64,000 bases of DNA from Methylobacter sp. S3L5C (GCF_022788635.1 NZ_CP076024.1:1860001-1924000), one strand, 5' to 3'. Numbered from the stretch's first letter, positions 54,461 through 63,878 are shown. The notes: generated by a model from the letters alone, not told the origin. Program-made: numbers and translations.

Positions 54461-54889
54461 TTATTTGGCGACAGCCAGAATCACGGCGCCTGCTTTAAAG
54501 ATAGCGGTGACAGCTTGGCCTTTGCGTAAACCCAGTGTTTCGACGCTGTCGTTGGTAACGGTAGCAGTAATTTGCTCGCCGCCCGTTGACTCAATGTCGA
54601 TTTCGGTGTTGACTGCGCCAGATTTAACCAGGGTTACCGTGCCTGGTAGCTGATTACGTGCAGAAACACGATAGCCGCCAAAATCAGTGACGATGATGAT
54701 TTGTGGAGCCTTGACCAAGGCAATGGCTTCAGTTCCGGTCTTGATGTTCAAAGTTTCGGCAGATTCCTTGGTAATTGAGGCTACGATGATTTCTCCGCCC
54801 TTCAAGCCAATATGAACTTCTGCATTGACTGCGCCGATAAGTACTTCACTGACGGTTCCACTAAATTGATTACGTGCACTTGTTTTCAT
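54461..54889 (-). CDS. mop: Molbindin, two Mop domains
   Basis: The 142-residue protein consists of two Mop (TOBE) domains, each beginning SARNQ(F/L)xGTV and containing GAVNAEVHI or GAVNTEIDI. Molbindins bind and store molybdate in the cytoplasm. The frame starts upstream at 54901, but ATG 54889 (MKTSARNQ) fits the family. It is divergent from modE, with the second ModE-like site in between. Confidence 0.92.
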   Translation of the reverse strand: MKTSARNQFSGTVSEVLIGAVNAEVHIGLKGGEIIVASITKESAETLNIKTGTEAIALVKAPQIIIVTDFGGYRVSARNQLPGTVTLVKSGAVNTEIDIESTGGEQITATVTNDSVETLGLRKGQAVTAIFKAGAVILAVAK

Positions 54890-55149
54890 AGTATTTCTCA
54901 TTGGTTGGACTGAGGTTCAATACTAACACTATTAATAGGGGAATACTTAAGTGGTATATTCCGATTATGGCTAAAGTTAGTGGTAATTGGGCTAATTGTT
55001 TGGTTAAGAAGCGAAACAGTAAAAAGTTTACTTTGTAGAAATATGAGCGCCCTATAATTACACCAGTAAACTTGCATCGGCACTTGATTGGTTTTTTTAA
55101 ATCAAATCTGTTGGCAGTATTCAGGATCAGATGCGGGTTTAATCTGTTA

Positions 55150-55173
55150 CGTTACGTATAAAAGCAAATAACG
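55150..55173 (+). promoter_or_regulatory. ModE-like operator between mop and modE
   Basis: CGTTAC (55150-55155) and ATAACG (55168-55173) flank GTATAAAAGCAA, nearly the same as 54139-54162 (22 of 24 identical). It is about 50 bp before the modE start, so it probably mediates autoregulation and may also repress mop. Confidence 0.65.
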
Positions 55174-55223
55174 ATAATTGGAAATAAATTTTTGCTAAAA
55201 AAGAAACAAGGTTTGAGCTAAAA

Positions 55224-56075
55224 ATGATTTTGGCTCTTTCAAGGATTCATAATCTGGATAATGACATGCAAAAAAAACAGCAAGACAGTATAGCCATGCC
55301 TTGGGTTGAGGGTGAATTGCGTTTGGTTGGTGGGCTGGATAGTCGCATGATCGGCTTGTTGAGGGCCATACAGCAAAGTGGTTCCATCAATCAGGCCGCC
55401 AAGCAAGTAGGATTAAGCTACAAAGGTGCTTGGCAGATGATTGAGCGTGCCAATAATCTTGCTCCCAAAGTATTGATTAGCACCGCTACCGGCGGCAGCA
55501 AGGGCGGAGGAACCTGCCTGACCACGGCTGGTCAATCGCTACTGCAGTTGTTTACCCGACTGGAGCAGCAGCATGAGCAATTTTTACAGCAACTCAATCA
55601 GGGTTTGGCCAACGATCCTGATGTGCAAATGCTGCTTAAACGCTTGGTGATCAAAACCAGTGCAACTAATCAGCTGTTTGGCACCATTACTGCCATTCAA
55701 AATGGCGCGGTTAATGCCGAAGTATTGGTTGAATTAAAAGGTGGCGAACAGCTTGTGGCTACCCTGACTTTGACTGGGCTTAAACACCTTGAGCTTTGTA
55801 TCGGTGGCGATGTAGTGCTATTAATTAATGATCCCGAGATTATTGTCATCACCGATTCGGATAGCTACGTTTTGTCAGCGCGAAACTGTCTGCGCGGTAC
55901 GGTGATTCGTATGCAATATGACGGCGTTGATGCCGAGGTTGTGATTAATCTGCCCAGTGGCGATAGTCTTGTTGCCACCATAACCCAAGCCAGTGCAGAA
56001 GCATTAGGTTTGAAGCCGGGTATTTCGGCCTGTACCGTTTTTAAAAGCAATGCCGTGATAATTGGCGCGATATAG
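55224..56075 (+). CDS. modE: Molybdate-responsive regulator ModE
   Basis: The 283-residue protein has an N-terminal LysR-like winged helix (LDSRMIGLLRAIQQSGSINQAAKQVGLSYKGAWQMIERAN), a helical linker with GGSKGGGTCLTTAGQ, and two C-terminal Mop domains (SATNQLFGTITAIQNGAVNAEV; SARNCLRGTV), the full ModE architecture. Molybdate-bound ModE represses modABC. The start may be ATG 55224 (GAG seven bases ahead) or 55266. Confidence 0.93.
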   Translation: MILALSRIHNLDNDMQKKQQDSIAMPWVEGELRLVGGLDSRMIGLLRAIQQSGSINQAAKQVGLSYKGAWQMIERANNLAPKVLISTATGGSKGGGTCLTTAGQSLLQLFTRLEQQHEQFLQQLNQGLANDPDVQMLLKRLVIKTSATNQLFGTITAIQNGAVNAEVLVELKGGEQLVATLTLTGLKHLELCIGGDVVLLINDPEIIVITDSDSYVLSARNCLRGTVIRMQYDGVDAEVVINLPSGDSLVATITQASAEALGLKPGISACTVFKSNAVIIGAI

Positions 56076-56109
56076 CTATACATTTTCAGATAAATAATTT
56101 CCATGTCGA

Positions 56110-56140
56110 CAGATACCATCCCTTCAAGGGATGGTATCTG
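56110..56140 (+). terminator. Perfect 14-bp hairpin after modE
   Basis: CAGATACCATCCCT pairs with AGGGATGGTATCTG across TCA, but only TGTGGA follows. Part of the sequence (ATCCCTTCAAGG) also occurs in the inverted repeats at 59601 and 59868, so it may be a repeat family member that also serves as a bidirectional terminator. Confidence 0.55.
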
Positions 56141-56229
56141 TGTGGACTTACCGCGAGATAAATTGGCAGTTTAATTTCTGAAAGTCTATACTCCGCGCGG
56201 TCATGTTTACGGAGTTTATATCCAGTATT

Positions 56230-56655
56230 TTAAAAAGGTTTAACCACCGCCAAAATGATAATGCCTACCAAAAACAATACCGGTACTTCATTCATCCAGC
56301 GGTAATAAACATGGCTGTGCTGATTGCGGTCATGTTTAAAGTCGGCAAGCCACACGCCGCAAAAGTAGTGATAAACCAGTGCGAGTGCAAGCAGCGTTAA
56401 TTTTGCATGTAGCCAGCCACTGGCAGAATAAAGTCCCCACGCATAATCAGTCAGCATCCAGATACCAAATATAAATGTCACTATCATGCCCGGCGTCATA
56501 ATGCCGTAAAACAGTTTACGTTCCATTACTTTAAAACGTTCATTGCTAATTTCATCAGAACTCATGGCATGATAAACATACAGGCGTGGCAGATAAAAAA
56601 GACCGGCAAACCAGGTGACCATAAAAATCAAGTGCAGTGCTTTTAACCAGAGCAT
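56230..56655 (-). CDS. hemJ: HemJ-type protoporphyrinogen oxidase
   Basis: The 141-residue protein has four membrane helices and the HemJ pattern: LKALHLIFMVTWFAGLFYLPRLYVYH at the start, then LFYGIMTPGMIVTFIFG and LHAKLTLLALALVYHYF. HemJ oxidises protoporphyrinogen IX in heme synthesis in bacteria without HemG or HemY-type oxidases. The four-gene hem operon at 43351-47543 supplies earlier steps. It follows the thioredoxin gene by 3 bp. Confidence 0.88.
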   Translation of the reverse strand: MLWLKALHLIFMVTWFAGLFYLPRLYVYHAMSSDEISNERFKVMERKLFYGIMTPGMIVTFIFGIWMLTDYAWGLYSASGWLHAKLTLLALALVYHYFCGVWLADFKHDRNQHSHVYYRWMNEVPVLFLVGIIILAVVKPF

Positions 56656-56658
56656 GGC

Positions 56659-57207
56659 TTATCCTTTTATAAATGTTTCAATAAGGGTTTTTATTTCCGC
56701 GGGATCAAACATGCCGGTTTTTTTTAGGGCAATCAATCCGTCCGGGCTAATTAAAAATGTGCTGGGTGTTAATTGTACATCGCCAAAGGCCTGAGCGTGT
56801 TCGGCTGTTAAGTCCAGTGCGACATGATAAGGCAGTTGCCGGTTTCCAGTCAGGTTAATGACATGATTAGGTGGGTCGTAAGACATGGCAACCGCTATAA
56901 TTTCAAGGCCTTGCTGGTGATATTGTGTATAAAGATCAATCAAGTGGGGAATCTCTTTTATACAGCCCGGACAATCGGTTGCCCAGAAAGTGATGATAAC
57001 CGGTTTACCGCGTAACTCTTTTAAGGCAATTTTTTTACCGGTAATGCTCGTAAATGTCACATCGGGTGCTTGGGTAGCGGTGCGATTGATGACGCTTACC
57101 AAAATAAATACCAGCAGTATTAATAAGGTGACCAATAAAATAAATCGAGTCTTTACGGTAGGGGAAGGGGATTGTTCGGGCATTTGCGTTAATGTCTCAC
57201 TTGGCAA
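56659..57207 (-). CDS. Membrane-anchored thioredoxin (TlpA/ResA-like)
   Basis: The 182-residue protein has an N-terminal anchor (FILLVTLLILLVFILVSVI) and a periplasmic thioredoxin domain with the redox pair in WATDCPGCIKEIP and the cis-proline in LTPSTFLI. It would reduce disulfides, for example in cytochrome c maturation. It is divergent from serA and probably cotranscribed with hemJ. Confidence 0.88.
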   Translation of the reverse strand: MPSETLTQMPEQSPSPTVKTRFILLVTLLILLVFILVSVINRTATQAPDVTFTSITGKKIALKELRGKPVIITFWATDCPGCIKEIPHLIDLYTQYHQQGLEIIAVAMSYDPPNHVINLTGNRQLPYHVALDLTAEHAQAFGDVQLTPSTFLISPDGLIALKKTGMFDPAEIKTLIETFIKG

Positions 57208-57276
57208 TATCGGGATTATAGCAAAGCTGTTAGACTGTGTATTTTTTAACGGGTAATCTTTTTAATCAATAATGCC

Positions 57277-58860
57277 ATGAAAAAAATTCTTATTTCCGAC
57301 AAATTAGCAGAAGCTGGTATTAATTATTTAAATGAACAGTCAGGTATAAAAATACATATCGAGACGGGACTTAATGAAGAAGGGCTTTGTAAAATTATCG
57401 GCGATTATGATGCCTTATTGATTCGCAGTGATACCCAGGTTACCCCGGCTGTATTGCATGCCGCCAAACGTTTAAAATTAATCGGTCGTGCCGGTATTGG
57501 TGTTGATAATGTCGACATTCCGGAAGCAACCGAACTGGGTATTATCGTCATGAATACGCCTGATGCCAATGCGACGACCACGGCTGAACTGGCTATTGCA
57601 CATTTAATGTCACTGAGTCGACATTTGCCTACCGCAGATCGCTCTATTCGCGCCGGTAAATGGGAGCGATCCAAATTAATGGGTTCGGAAGTCGCTCACA
57701 AGACCTTGGCGATACTGGGCTTTGGTACCATCGGGCGAATTGTTTCGCAGCGTGGTTTGGGCTTGAAAATGGATGTTATCGCTTATGATCCGTTTGTCGC
57801 GCCAGAAATATTTGCAAGCTTGGGCGTCGAATCCGTCAGTCTGGATGAATTAGTAATGCGTGCCGATTATCTTACTTTACATTGTCCGCTTTTTGAAAAA
57901 ACCCATCATGTTATCGGTAGCGCCCAGTTAGCGATGATGAAGAAAGAAGCCATGATCATCAACTGTGCCAGAGGTGGCTTGATTGATGAAGCAGCGTTGT
58001 ATGATGCCTTAAAAAACGGCCGGATTGCCGGAGCGGCTCTGGATGTTTATGAAAATGAACCTCCGGTAAATTCGCCCTTGCTGGAGCTGGATAATATTGT
58101 TTTCACGCCACATTTGGGCGCGTCAACCACTGAAGCGCAAGTGGCAGTAAGCGTGGAAATTGCCAGGCAGGCGGTGATGTTTCTGAAAACGGGTGAAGCA
58201 GTCAATGCCTTGAATTTGCCCAGATTGTCGGCGGAAGAGTTAAAAAAAGCGCATGAATTTATGAATCTTGCCACGATCTTAGGCAAGATACTGGTCGGTT
58301 TGGCAACCCAGCCCCTGGAAAAAATAGAGGTGGCTTTATTTGGCCGGGCTGCTGAAGTGGCAGTGCGTCCGGTATCCGTTGCGGCGTTGATCGGTGTCTT
58401 AAGTGGTAATGTTTCTACGCCGGTTAACCGCGTTAATGCCGAGAATATTGCCAAACGCCAGGGCATTACGCTGGTTGAATCAGTTACCCAAGAATCGCAG
58501 GATTATGTGTCATTGATTAAAGTAACCGGGCATTGTGCAGACCAGAGCATTACCTTGTCGGGTGCGTTATTGGGTGGTCGTCAACCGCGTTTGGTTTGTA
58601 TCAATCATTTTGATATTGAAGTTGTGCCGGAAGGAACCTTATTAATTACCCGACATGATGATAAGCCCGGTGTAATTTCGGCAATCAGTACACTATTGGG
58701 TAATGCCAATATCAATATTACCCGCATGCAAGTCAGTACAGCAGATGGTTTGCAGCAGGCGATGGCTGTCATCAGTGTGTCGGAGCCATTAACCGATGCT
58801 TTATTAAAACAATTGTGCGGCATTGCTGCCGTGCATCAGGCGACCCAGATTACGTTATGA
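57277..58860 (+). CDS. serA: D-3-phosphoglycerate dehydrogenase
   Basis: The 527-residue enzyme makes 3-phosphohydroxypyruvate, the first step of serine synthesis. It has the NAD loop LGFGTIGRIVSQRGLG, catalytic Arg in NCARGGLIDEAAL and His in FTPHLGASTTEA, an intervening ASB domain and a C-terminal ACT domain (GVISAISTLLGNANINITRMQV). This is the long type with both regulatory domains. In methanotrophs using the serine pathway it also supplies serine, but that is inference. It overlaps serB by 4 bp. Confidence 0.96.
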   Translation: MKKILISDKLAEAGINYLNEQSGIKIHIETGLNEEGLCKIIGDYDALLIRSDTQVTPAVLHAAKRLKLIGRAGIGVDNVDIPEATELGIIVMNTPDANATTTAELAIAHLMSLSRHLPTADRSIRAGKWERSKLMGSEVAHKTLAILGFGTIGRIVSQRGLGLKMDVIAYDPFVAPEIFASLGVESVSLDELVMRADYLTLHCPLFEKTHHVIGSAQLAMMKKEAMIINCARGGLIDEAALYDALKNGRIAGAALDVYENEPPVNSPLLELDNIVFTPHLGASTTEAQVAVSVEIARQAVMFLKTGEAVNALNLPRLSAEELKKAHEFMNLATILGKILVGLATQPLEKIEVALFGRAAEVAVRPVSVAALIGVLSGNVSTPVNRVNAENIAKRQGITLVESVTQESQDYVSLIKVTGHCADQSITLSGALLGGRQPRLVCINHFDIEVVPEGTLLITRHDDKPGVISAISTLLGNANINITRMQVSTADGLQQAMAVISVSEPLTDALLKQLCGIAAVHQATQITL

Positions 58861-59495
58861 ATTTTGATGTTATATGTTTTGACTGCGACAGTACCTTAAG
58901 CAAAATAGAAGGTATAGACGAGCTTGCCCGTCGGGTTGGTTTGGGTGAAGAAATGTCCAAGCTGACCGATGCGGCAATGAATGGAATTGTGCCTTTGGAA
59001 GCGGTTTATGAAAAACGTCTGTCGCTTATTCGGCCGGACCAAAACAGTATCGACTGGTTGGCTGATTTATATATTGCCGAAATAGTCGATGGCGTTAAAG
59101 AGGTCTTTGCGGCTTTGTTGGCTCAAGATAAAACCGTGCATATTATCAGTGGTGGCTTGCGTCAAGCTATCTTGCCGTTGGCAAAGCACTTGGGCTTACC
59201 GGAAAGTCATGTACATGCGGTTGATGTTTATTTCAACGAAGATGGCAGTTACGGTCACTATGATTTGAACTCGCCATTGGCCAGAACGGGTGGCAAAGCT
59301 GTCATTGTCGGCAGTCTTAAAGCGCAAGGTTCACTGGCAATGATCGGTGACGGCAAAACCGATCTGGAGGCCAAACAGGCTGGCGCTTATGTGCTGGGGT
59401 TTGGCGGGGTAGTCGATAGAGCGATTGTTCGTGAATTAGCTGATTTTTATACCACGGAACCTAGCTTGCTTTCGGTTTTAGAGCATATTTTATAA
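58857..59495 (+). CDS. serB: Phosphoserine phosphatase
   Basis: The 212-residue HAD-family enzyme has the nucleophile motif FDCDSTLSKIEGIDELA, the serine of motif II in HIISGGLRQ and the acidic motif AMIGDGKTDLEAK. It removes phosphate from phosphoserine or a close relative. The ATG overlaps the serA stop (ATGA); the frame upstream of it is not used. Coupling to serA supports the serine role. Confidence 0.9.
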   Translation: MNFDVICFDCDSTLSKIEGIDELARRVGLGEEMSKLTDAAMNGIVPLEAVYEKRLSLIRPDQNSIDWLADLYIAEIVDGVKEVFAALLAQDKTVHIISGGLRQAILPLAKHLGLPESHVHAVDVYFNEDGSYGHYDLNSPLARTGGKAVIVGSLKAQGSLAMIGDGKTDLEAKQAGAYVLGFGGVVDRAIVRELADFYTTEPSLLSVLEHIL

Positions 59496-59535
59496 GCTTC
59501 CGTCGATAAGCATTACACAAGCTGTTGAAAGAGCA

Positions 59536-59563
59536 CACCACGAAGACACGAAGTACACGAAGA
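59536..59563. repeat. Half copy of CACGAAG hairpin repeat
   Basis: CACCACGAAGACACGAAG (59536-59553), then TACACGAAGA, repeats the left arm of the element at 51549-51619. The right arm is missing. Confidence 0.75.
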
Positions 59564-59600
59564 AAGGCTAAGATAAAAAACGGTGTGTTCTTACCATTAC

Positions 59601-59898
59601 TATCCCTTCAAGGCATAGGTATCTACACAACTTTTACTCATAATAAAAACAATGAGTTGCAGAAACACCATGCTCCCTCTCTTGTTGGAGAGGGCTGGGG
59701 TGACGACTGCACGGATGCAGGAGGTAGAGCAATGCAGGAGCAATTGCCGACGACTGCACGGATGCAGGAGGTAGAGCAATGCAGGAGCAATTGCCAAGGA
59801 GAGTAAAATCAAGCAGTTACATTCCCCTCATCCCAACCTTCTCCCTTTGGAGAAGGAGCAGTAGGACTTGTGTAGCTACCTATGCCTTCAAGGGGATA
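59601..59898. repeat. MITE-like element with 30-bp inverted repeats
   Basis: The left end TATCCCTTCAAGGCATAGG (59601) matches the complement of the right end (59868-59898) at about 28 of 31 positions. Inside are a TTGGAGAGGG/CCCTCTC-type hairpin near 59672-59694, a GGAGAAGG/CCTTCTCC hairpin near 59838-59858 and a tandem duplication. There is no gene. It may be a small non-autonomous mobile element or a nested set of REP-like repeats. Confidence 0.6.
59702..59795. repeat. Exact 47-bp tandem duplication
   Basis: A 47-bp unit, GACGACTGCACGG...CAATTGCC, is present twice without change (59702-59748 and 59749-59795). The perfect identity indicates a recent slip or unequal exchange. Confidence 0.92.
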
Positions 59899-59961
59899 TT
59901 ATCTGTTCTGGCTTGGTAGCCTTTATTCCTAAACACACACTAATTTTTAAAGAGAGAAACA

Positions 59962-60711
59962 ATGGCTGGACATAGTAAATGGGCGAATATCAAGCATCGC
60001 AAGGCCGGGCAGGATGCCAAGCGCGGTAAAATTTTTACCAAAGTCATGCGTGAGATTACCGTCGCAGTTAAAGCCAGCGGCCCGGATGCCGCCAGTAATC
60101 CAAGTTTACGTACCGCAGTTGATAAGGCCTTGGGTGCAAATATGCGCCGCGATACTATTGATACCGCCATTAAAAAAGCCGCCGGCGCGTTGGAAGGTGT
60201 TAATTACGAAAATATCCGTTATGAAGGCTATGGCCCTGGCGGTACAGCGGTTATCGTTGATTGTTTAACCGATAATCGTAACCGCACAGTTGCTGAAGTT
60301 CGTCATGCCTTTGCCAAAGCGGGTGGTAATTTGGGTACGGATGGCTCGGTTGCCTATCTGTTTAATAAAGTCGGTATCTTAAGTTACGCCCCTTCTGTTG
60401 ACGAAGATGCGCTGATGGATGCTGCCCTGGAAGTTGGTGCAGAAGATGTGATTGGCTATGATGACGGTGCCGTTGATGTAATGACAACTCCTGAAATGTA
60501 TTTAACGGTAAAAGATGCCCTGATTGCCGCAGGCTTTGAGCCGGACAGCTCTGAAGTCACCATGCAAGCAACCATCCAGGCTGAACTTGATGCCGATGAT
60601 GCAGAAAAAATGCTGCACTTAATAGATCGCTTGGAAGATCTTGACGATGTACAGGATGTTTATTCCAATGCCGATATCAGTGACGAAATTATGGCAGGGT
60701 TGGATTTATAA
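59962..60711 (+). CDS. yebC: YebC/PmpR family regulator/translation factor
   Basis: The 249-residue protein begins [20 protein letters not shown], the unmistakable YebC start, and contains [20 protein letters not shown] and the acidic C-terminus. The family binds DNA or ribosomes, with recent evidence for relief of ribosome stalling. AGAGAGAAAC precedes the ATG. It lies just upstream of ruvCAB, as in many Proteobacteria. Confidence 0.96.
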   Translation: MAGHSKWANIKHRKAGQDAKRGKIFTKVMREITVAVKASGPDAASNPSLRTAVDKALGANMRRDTIDTAIKKAAGALEGVNYENIRYEGYGPGGTAVIVDCLTDNRNRTVAEVRHAFAKAGGNLGTDGSVAYLFNKVGILSYAPSVDEDALMDAALEVGAEDVIGYDDGAVDVMTTPEMYLTVKDALIAAGFEPDSSEVTMQATIQAELDADDAEKMLHLIDRLEDLDDVQDVYSNADISDEIMAGLDL

Positions 60712-60779
60712 CCCCTAGGTTAGGCGATAGCCGTAACCCGGCACGCAGACTAAATCCTTTGTTAAAAATGGGAGTAACC

Positions 60780-61364
60780 ATGAGCTTAAATTATGCACAT
60801 GAGCCAATAAGCGAAGAAGACTATCTTCAAGGCGAGTTACTGGCAGAAACCAAGCATGAATATATTGATGGTCAAGTCCATGCGATGGCTGGCGCCAGCG
60901 AAAATCATAATTTACTGTCAGTCAATATAGTGACTGAATTAAAGAATCGATTAAAAGGTACGCCTTGTAGAGCATTTATGGCAGATATTAAAGTTAAAGT
61001 TGGAGCCAACTTTTTTTATCCCGATGTGATGGTGGTTTGCCAAGAGGATAATGACAGCGAGTATTACAAAACAGCGCCTGTTATTATTGTTGAGGTTTTA
61101 TCCAAATCGACTCGACGCTTTGACCAGACTGACAAACGCCTGCGTTGTCAAAGAATCCCTACCTTACAAGAATATGTGTTAATCGAACAGGATAAGGGAG
61201 AGATTCAGGTTTTTAGTAAAAAAGACCAGTGGCAATCCTTTTATTATTATCTGGGCGACGACATTACTTTTTCTTCATTAGGTATTACGGTGTCGGTTGA
61301 AGATATTTACTATCAAGTCAACAATGAAGATGTATTGGATTTTTTGCGGGAAAAAGTTGGTTGA
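60780..61364 (+). CDS. Uma2 family nuclease-fold protein
   Basis: The 194-residue protein is of the Uma2 (DUF820) family, a PD-(D/E)XK nuclease fold. Family markers are ISEEDYLQGELLAETKHEYIDGQVHAMAGAS, FYPDVMVVC and IIVEVLSKSTRRFD with the catalytic Asp and Glu. GGGAG stands correctly before ATG 60780; the frame upstream is not used. Such genes are abundant in some bacteria and their role is unknown. It is inserted between yebC and ruvC, with toxin-antitoxin debris behind it. Confidence 0.85.
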   Translation: MSLNYAHEPISEEDYLQGELLAETKHEYIDGQVHAMAGASENHNLLSVNIVTELKNRLKGTPCRAFMADIKVKVGANFFYPDVMVVCQEDNDSEYYKTAPVIIVEVLSKSTRRFDQTDKRLRCQRIPTLQEYVLIEQDKGEIQVFSKKDQWQSFYYYLGDDITFSSLGITVSVEDIYYQVNNEDVLDFLREKVG

Positions 61365-61365
61365 T

Positions 61366-61491
61366 TTTGATGCCGCAGCTTTTAGAATGCGTGTAGGGAA
61401 TTATCGGGTTTTATTTGATTGAGAGGATGACTTGAAAATTATTGATATTATAGACATCCTGCAACGGAAACAGGCTTATCAAAAGAGGTAG
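61366..61491 (+). pseudogene. Decayed RelE/ParE toxin, C-terminal part
   Basis: The frame reads FDAAAFRMRVGNYRVLFD, a TGA stop, then EDDLKIIDIIDILQRKQAY and QKR to a TAG. RMRVGNYRVLF and the following strand match the C-terminal half of RelE/ParE toxins. The N-terminal half is missing and an in-frame stop interrupts the rest, so no toxin can be made. Confidence 0.7.
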
Positions 61492-61493
61492 CT

Positions 61494-61703
61494 ATGTTAG
61501 AGCATGTACAAATTATTGAAGAACATGGGCAAGCTAAATTTGCAGCCATTGATTTTGAAGAATACCAGTCAATTAAAGCACTGTTATCAGAACCTGAAAA
61601 ACTGGCAGATTATTTAGATTATTTACATATGCAGACGATTAAACAAACTTCGTCTAAACGCCACACTTTGACAGAAGTTAAACAGGCTTGTGATTTTATT
61701 TAA
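61494..61703 (+). CDS. Orphan antitoxin of a RelE-type pair
   Basis: The 69-residue protein begins [31 protein letters not shown], the pattern of Phd/YefM-like antitoxins. It follows the toxin remnant by 2 bp, in the toxin-first order. AAAAGAGGT precedes the ATG. Its stop codon overlaps the ruvC start by one base, so it is now translationally coupled to ruvC. Confidence 0.75.
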   Translation: MLEHVQIIEEHGQAKFAAIDFEEYQSIKALLSEPEKLADYLDYLHMQTIKQTSSKRHTLTEVKQACDFI

Positions 61704-62203
61704 TGAGAATTTTAGGGATAGATCCCGGTTCAAGATTAACCGGATACGGAATTATAGAAGAATCGTCACGTGGCTATAAGTATATAGCCAGTGGTAGTAT
61801 TCGGATTAAAGCGGATTATTTTCCGGATCGGCTCAAACAAATTTTTGACGGAATCTTGGAAATTGTTGATAACTATCAGCCTGATCAAATGGCCATAGAA
61901 CAAGTCTTTATGCACAAAAATGCAGATTCGGCACTTAAGCTGGGGCAGGCACGTGGCGCTGCAATCTGTGCGGTGCAAACCAAAGTGATACCGGTATTTG
62001 AATATGCTGCGCGTCAAGTCAAACAAGCGGTGGTAGGGAAAGGCGCTGCCGACAAAATTCAGGTTCAACACATGGTAAAAATGTTGTTAAATGTCCAAGG
62101 CGAATTATCGTTGGATGCCAGTGATGCCTTGGGCATCGCAATTTGTCATGCCAATTATCAGCAAACGGCAATCATGCTTGCCAAGCAAGGTGTGTCGAGA
62201 TGA
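61703..62203 (+). CDS. ruvC: Holliday junction resolvase RuvC
   Basis: The 166-residue endonuclease resolves Holliday junctions. The acidic active site is complete: [14 protein letters not shown] (Asp7), AIEQVFM (Glu), and [14 protein letters not shown] (two Asp). It overlaps both the antitoxin gene and ruvA. Confidence 0.96.
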   Translation: MRILGIDPGSRLTGYGIIEESSRGYKYIASGSIRIKADYFPDRLKQIFDGILEIVDNYQPDQMAIEQVFMHKNADSALKLGQARGAAICAVQTKVIPVFEYAARQVKQAVVGKGAADKIQVQHMVKMLLNVQGELSLDASDALGIAICHANYQQTAIMLAKQGVSR

Positions 62204-62805
62204 TCGGTTTTTTACGCGGTATATTGGTTCATAAAGCACCGCCTTTTTTAGTTTTGGATGTGCAAGGTGTTGGCTATGAAGTAGAGGCACCGATGACGAC
62301 TTTTTATGACTTGCCTGCCATTAACGAAGAAATAAAGTTACATACCCATCTGGTCGTCCGCGAAGATGCGCATATTTTATTCGGCTTTTCTAACGAAGCG
62401 GATCGCACGTTATTTAGAACGCTAATTAAGGTAAATGGTGTCGGCCCCAAGCTGGCCTTAACGATTTTATCAGGACAGAGTGCGGAAGAATTTCATCGCT
62501 GCATTAATGATAACGATACGTTGGCCTTGGTGCGCTTGCCCGGTGTCGGTAAAAAAACAGCAGAACGCCTGGTTGTTGAAATGCGTGATAAATTACCGGA
62601 TTTAAGCGACTCAGCGATAGTTAATACTGATAAAGCCGGTATGACTCAATCAGTAATCGGCAATCCAAAACAGGAAGCAGTGAGTGCTCTGTGTTCCTTG
62701 GGCTATAAGCCTCTTGATGCAAGTAAAATGGTGCAAAACATTAGCATTGAAGGTAAAAGCTGTGAAGATATTATCAGGCTGGCACTGCAAGGTGCGCTGA
62801 GATGA
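62200..62805 (+). CDS. ruvA: Holliday junction branch migration protein RuvA
   Basis: The 201-residue protein binds four-way junctions and loads RuvB. It begins [16 protein letters not shown] and has the helix-hairpin-helix pair [16 protein letters not shown] and [16 protein letters not shown], then the acidic-pin region and a C-terminal domain. The ATG overlaps the ruvC stop (ATGA), and the end overlaps ruvB by 4 bp. Confidence 0.96.
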   Translation: MIGFLRGILVHKAPPFLVLDVQGVGYEVEAPMTTFYDLPAINEEIKLHTHLVVREDAHILFGFSNEADRTLFRTLIKVNGVGPKLALTILSGQSAEEFHRCINDNDTLALVRLPGVGKKTAERLVVEMRDKLPDLSDSAIVNTDKAGMTQSVIGNPKQEAVSALCSLGYKPLDASKMVQNISIEGKSCEDIIRLALQGALR

Positions 62806-63836
62806 TTGAAAGTGATCGACTGATAACGGCTCGCGGCAATACTGATGAAGAACGGCAAGATCGCGCCATTCGCCCCAAGCGTCTGACTGAGTACATCGGA
62901 CAGAAAGAATTATGCGCGCAAATGGAGATTTTTATTCAGGCCGCAACGGCCAGAAAGGAAGCTTTGGATCATGTATTGATTTTTGGCCCGCCAGGATTAG
63001 GTAAAACAACGCTAGCCAATATCATCGCAGCGGAAATGTGTGTTAAAATTCGTCAAACTTCAGGGCCTGTATTGGATAAGGCGGGTGATCTTGCCGCTTT
63101 GCTGACTAATCTTGAGCCTCATGACGTGTTATTTATTGATGAAATTCATCGCTTAAGCCCGGCAGTTGAAGAAATTTTATATCCGGCTATGGAAGATTAT
63201 CAGCTGGATCTTATGATTGGCGAAGGGCCTGCTGCCCGCTCAATCAAGCTGGACTTACCGCCTTTTACGCTGGTTGGTGCAACGACCCGCGCTGGTTTGC
63301 TGACTTCGCCGTTACGTGATCGCTTTGGCATTGTGCAACGACTCGAATTTTACGCAGTTGATGAGTTGGCCAGTATTGCCATACGTTCAGCCAAAGTTTT
63401 GGGTATTACCATGGAAGAAAAGGGCGCTTATGAGATTGCTCGCCGTTCTCGCGGTACGCCCAGAATTGCCAATCGATTATTGCGCCGGGTGCGTGACTAT
63501 GCTGAAGTAAAAGGTAATGGCAGCATTACCGAACAAGTATCCATTCAGGCTCTGGACATGTTGAGAGTGGATAGTAACGGCTTTGACGCATTAGATCGTA
63601 AGTTACTGATGACGATGATTGAAAATTTTGACGGTGGTCCGGTAGGTCTTGATACGTTGGCAGCGGCTATCAGTGAAGAACGTGGCACTATTGAAGATGT
63701 CCTGGAGCCGTATTTGTTGCAACAAGGGTTTATTATGCGGACACCCCGTGGACGTGTTGTTACCCGGAATGCTTATTTGCATTTTGGCTTGCCGCTACCG
63801 AAACAAACAGGTGATCTTGGTGATTTTCTGGATTAA
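62802..63836 (+). CDS. ruvB: Holliday junction branch migration ATPase RuvB
   Basis: The 344-residue AAA+ motor drives branch migration. It has Walker [13 protein letters not shown], Walker B FIDEIHRL, sensor 1 LVGATTRAG, the arginine finger in SPLRDRFG and the winged-helix C-terminus ([13 protein letters not shown]). All family landmarks are intact. Confidence 0.97.
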   Translation: MIESDRLITARGNTDEERQDRAIRPKRLTEYIGQKELCAQMEIFIQAATARKEALDHVLIFGPPGLGKTTLANIIAAEMCVKIRQTSGPVLDKAGDLAALLTNLEPHDVLFIDEIHRLSPAVEEILYPAMEDYQLDLMIGEGPAARSIKLDLPPFTLVGATTRAGLLTSPLRDRFGIVQRLEFYAVDELASIAIRSAKVLGITMEEKGAYEIARRSRGTPRIANRLLRRVRDYAEVKGNGSITEQVSIQALDMLRVDSNGFDALDRKLLMTMIENFDGGPVGLDTLAAAISEERGTIEDVLEPYLLQQGFIMRTPRGRVVTRNAYLHFGLPLPKQTGDLGDFLD

Positions 63837-63850
63837 TCCAGGATACGCCC

Positions 63851-63878
63851 TGCATGTCTTTACCGTGTAAAGTATGCA
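63851..63878 (+). terminator. Hairpin between ruvB and ybgC
   Basis: TGCAT-GT-CTTTAC pairs with GTAAAG-T-ATGCA across CGT. Only TTCTGAGC follows, so it is a weak terminator or a processing structure. Confidence 0.45.
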
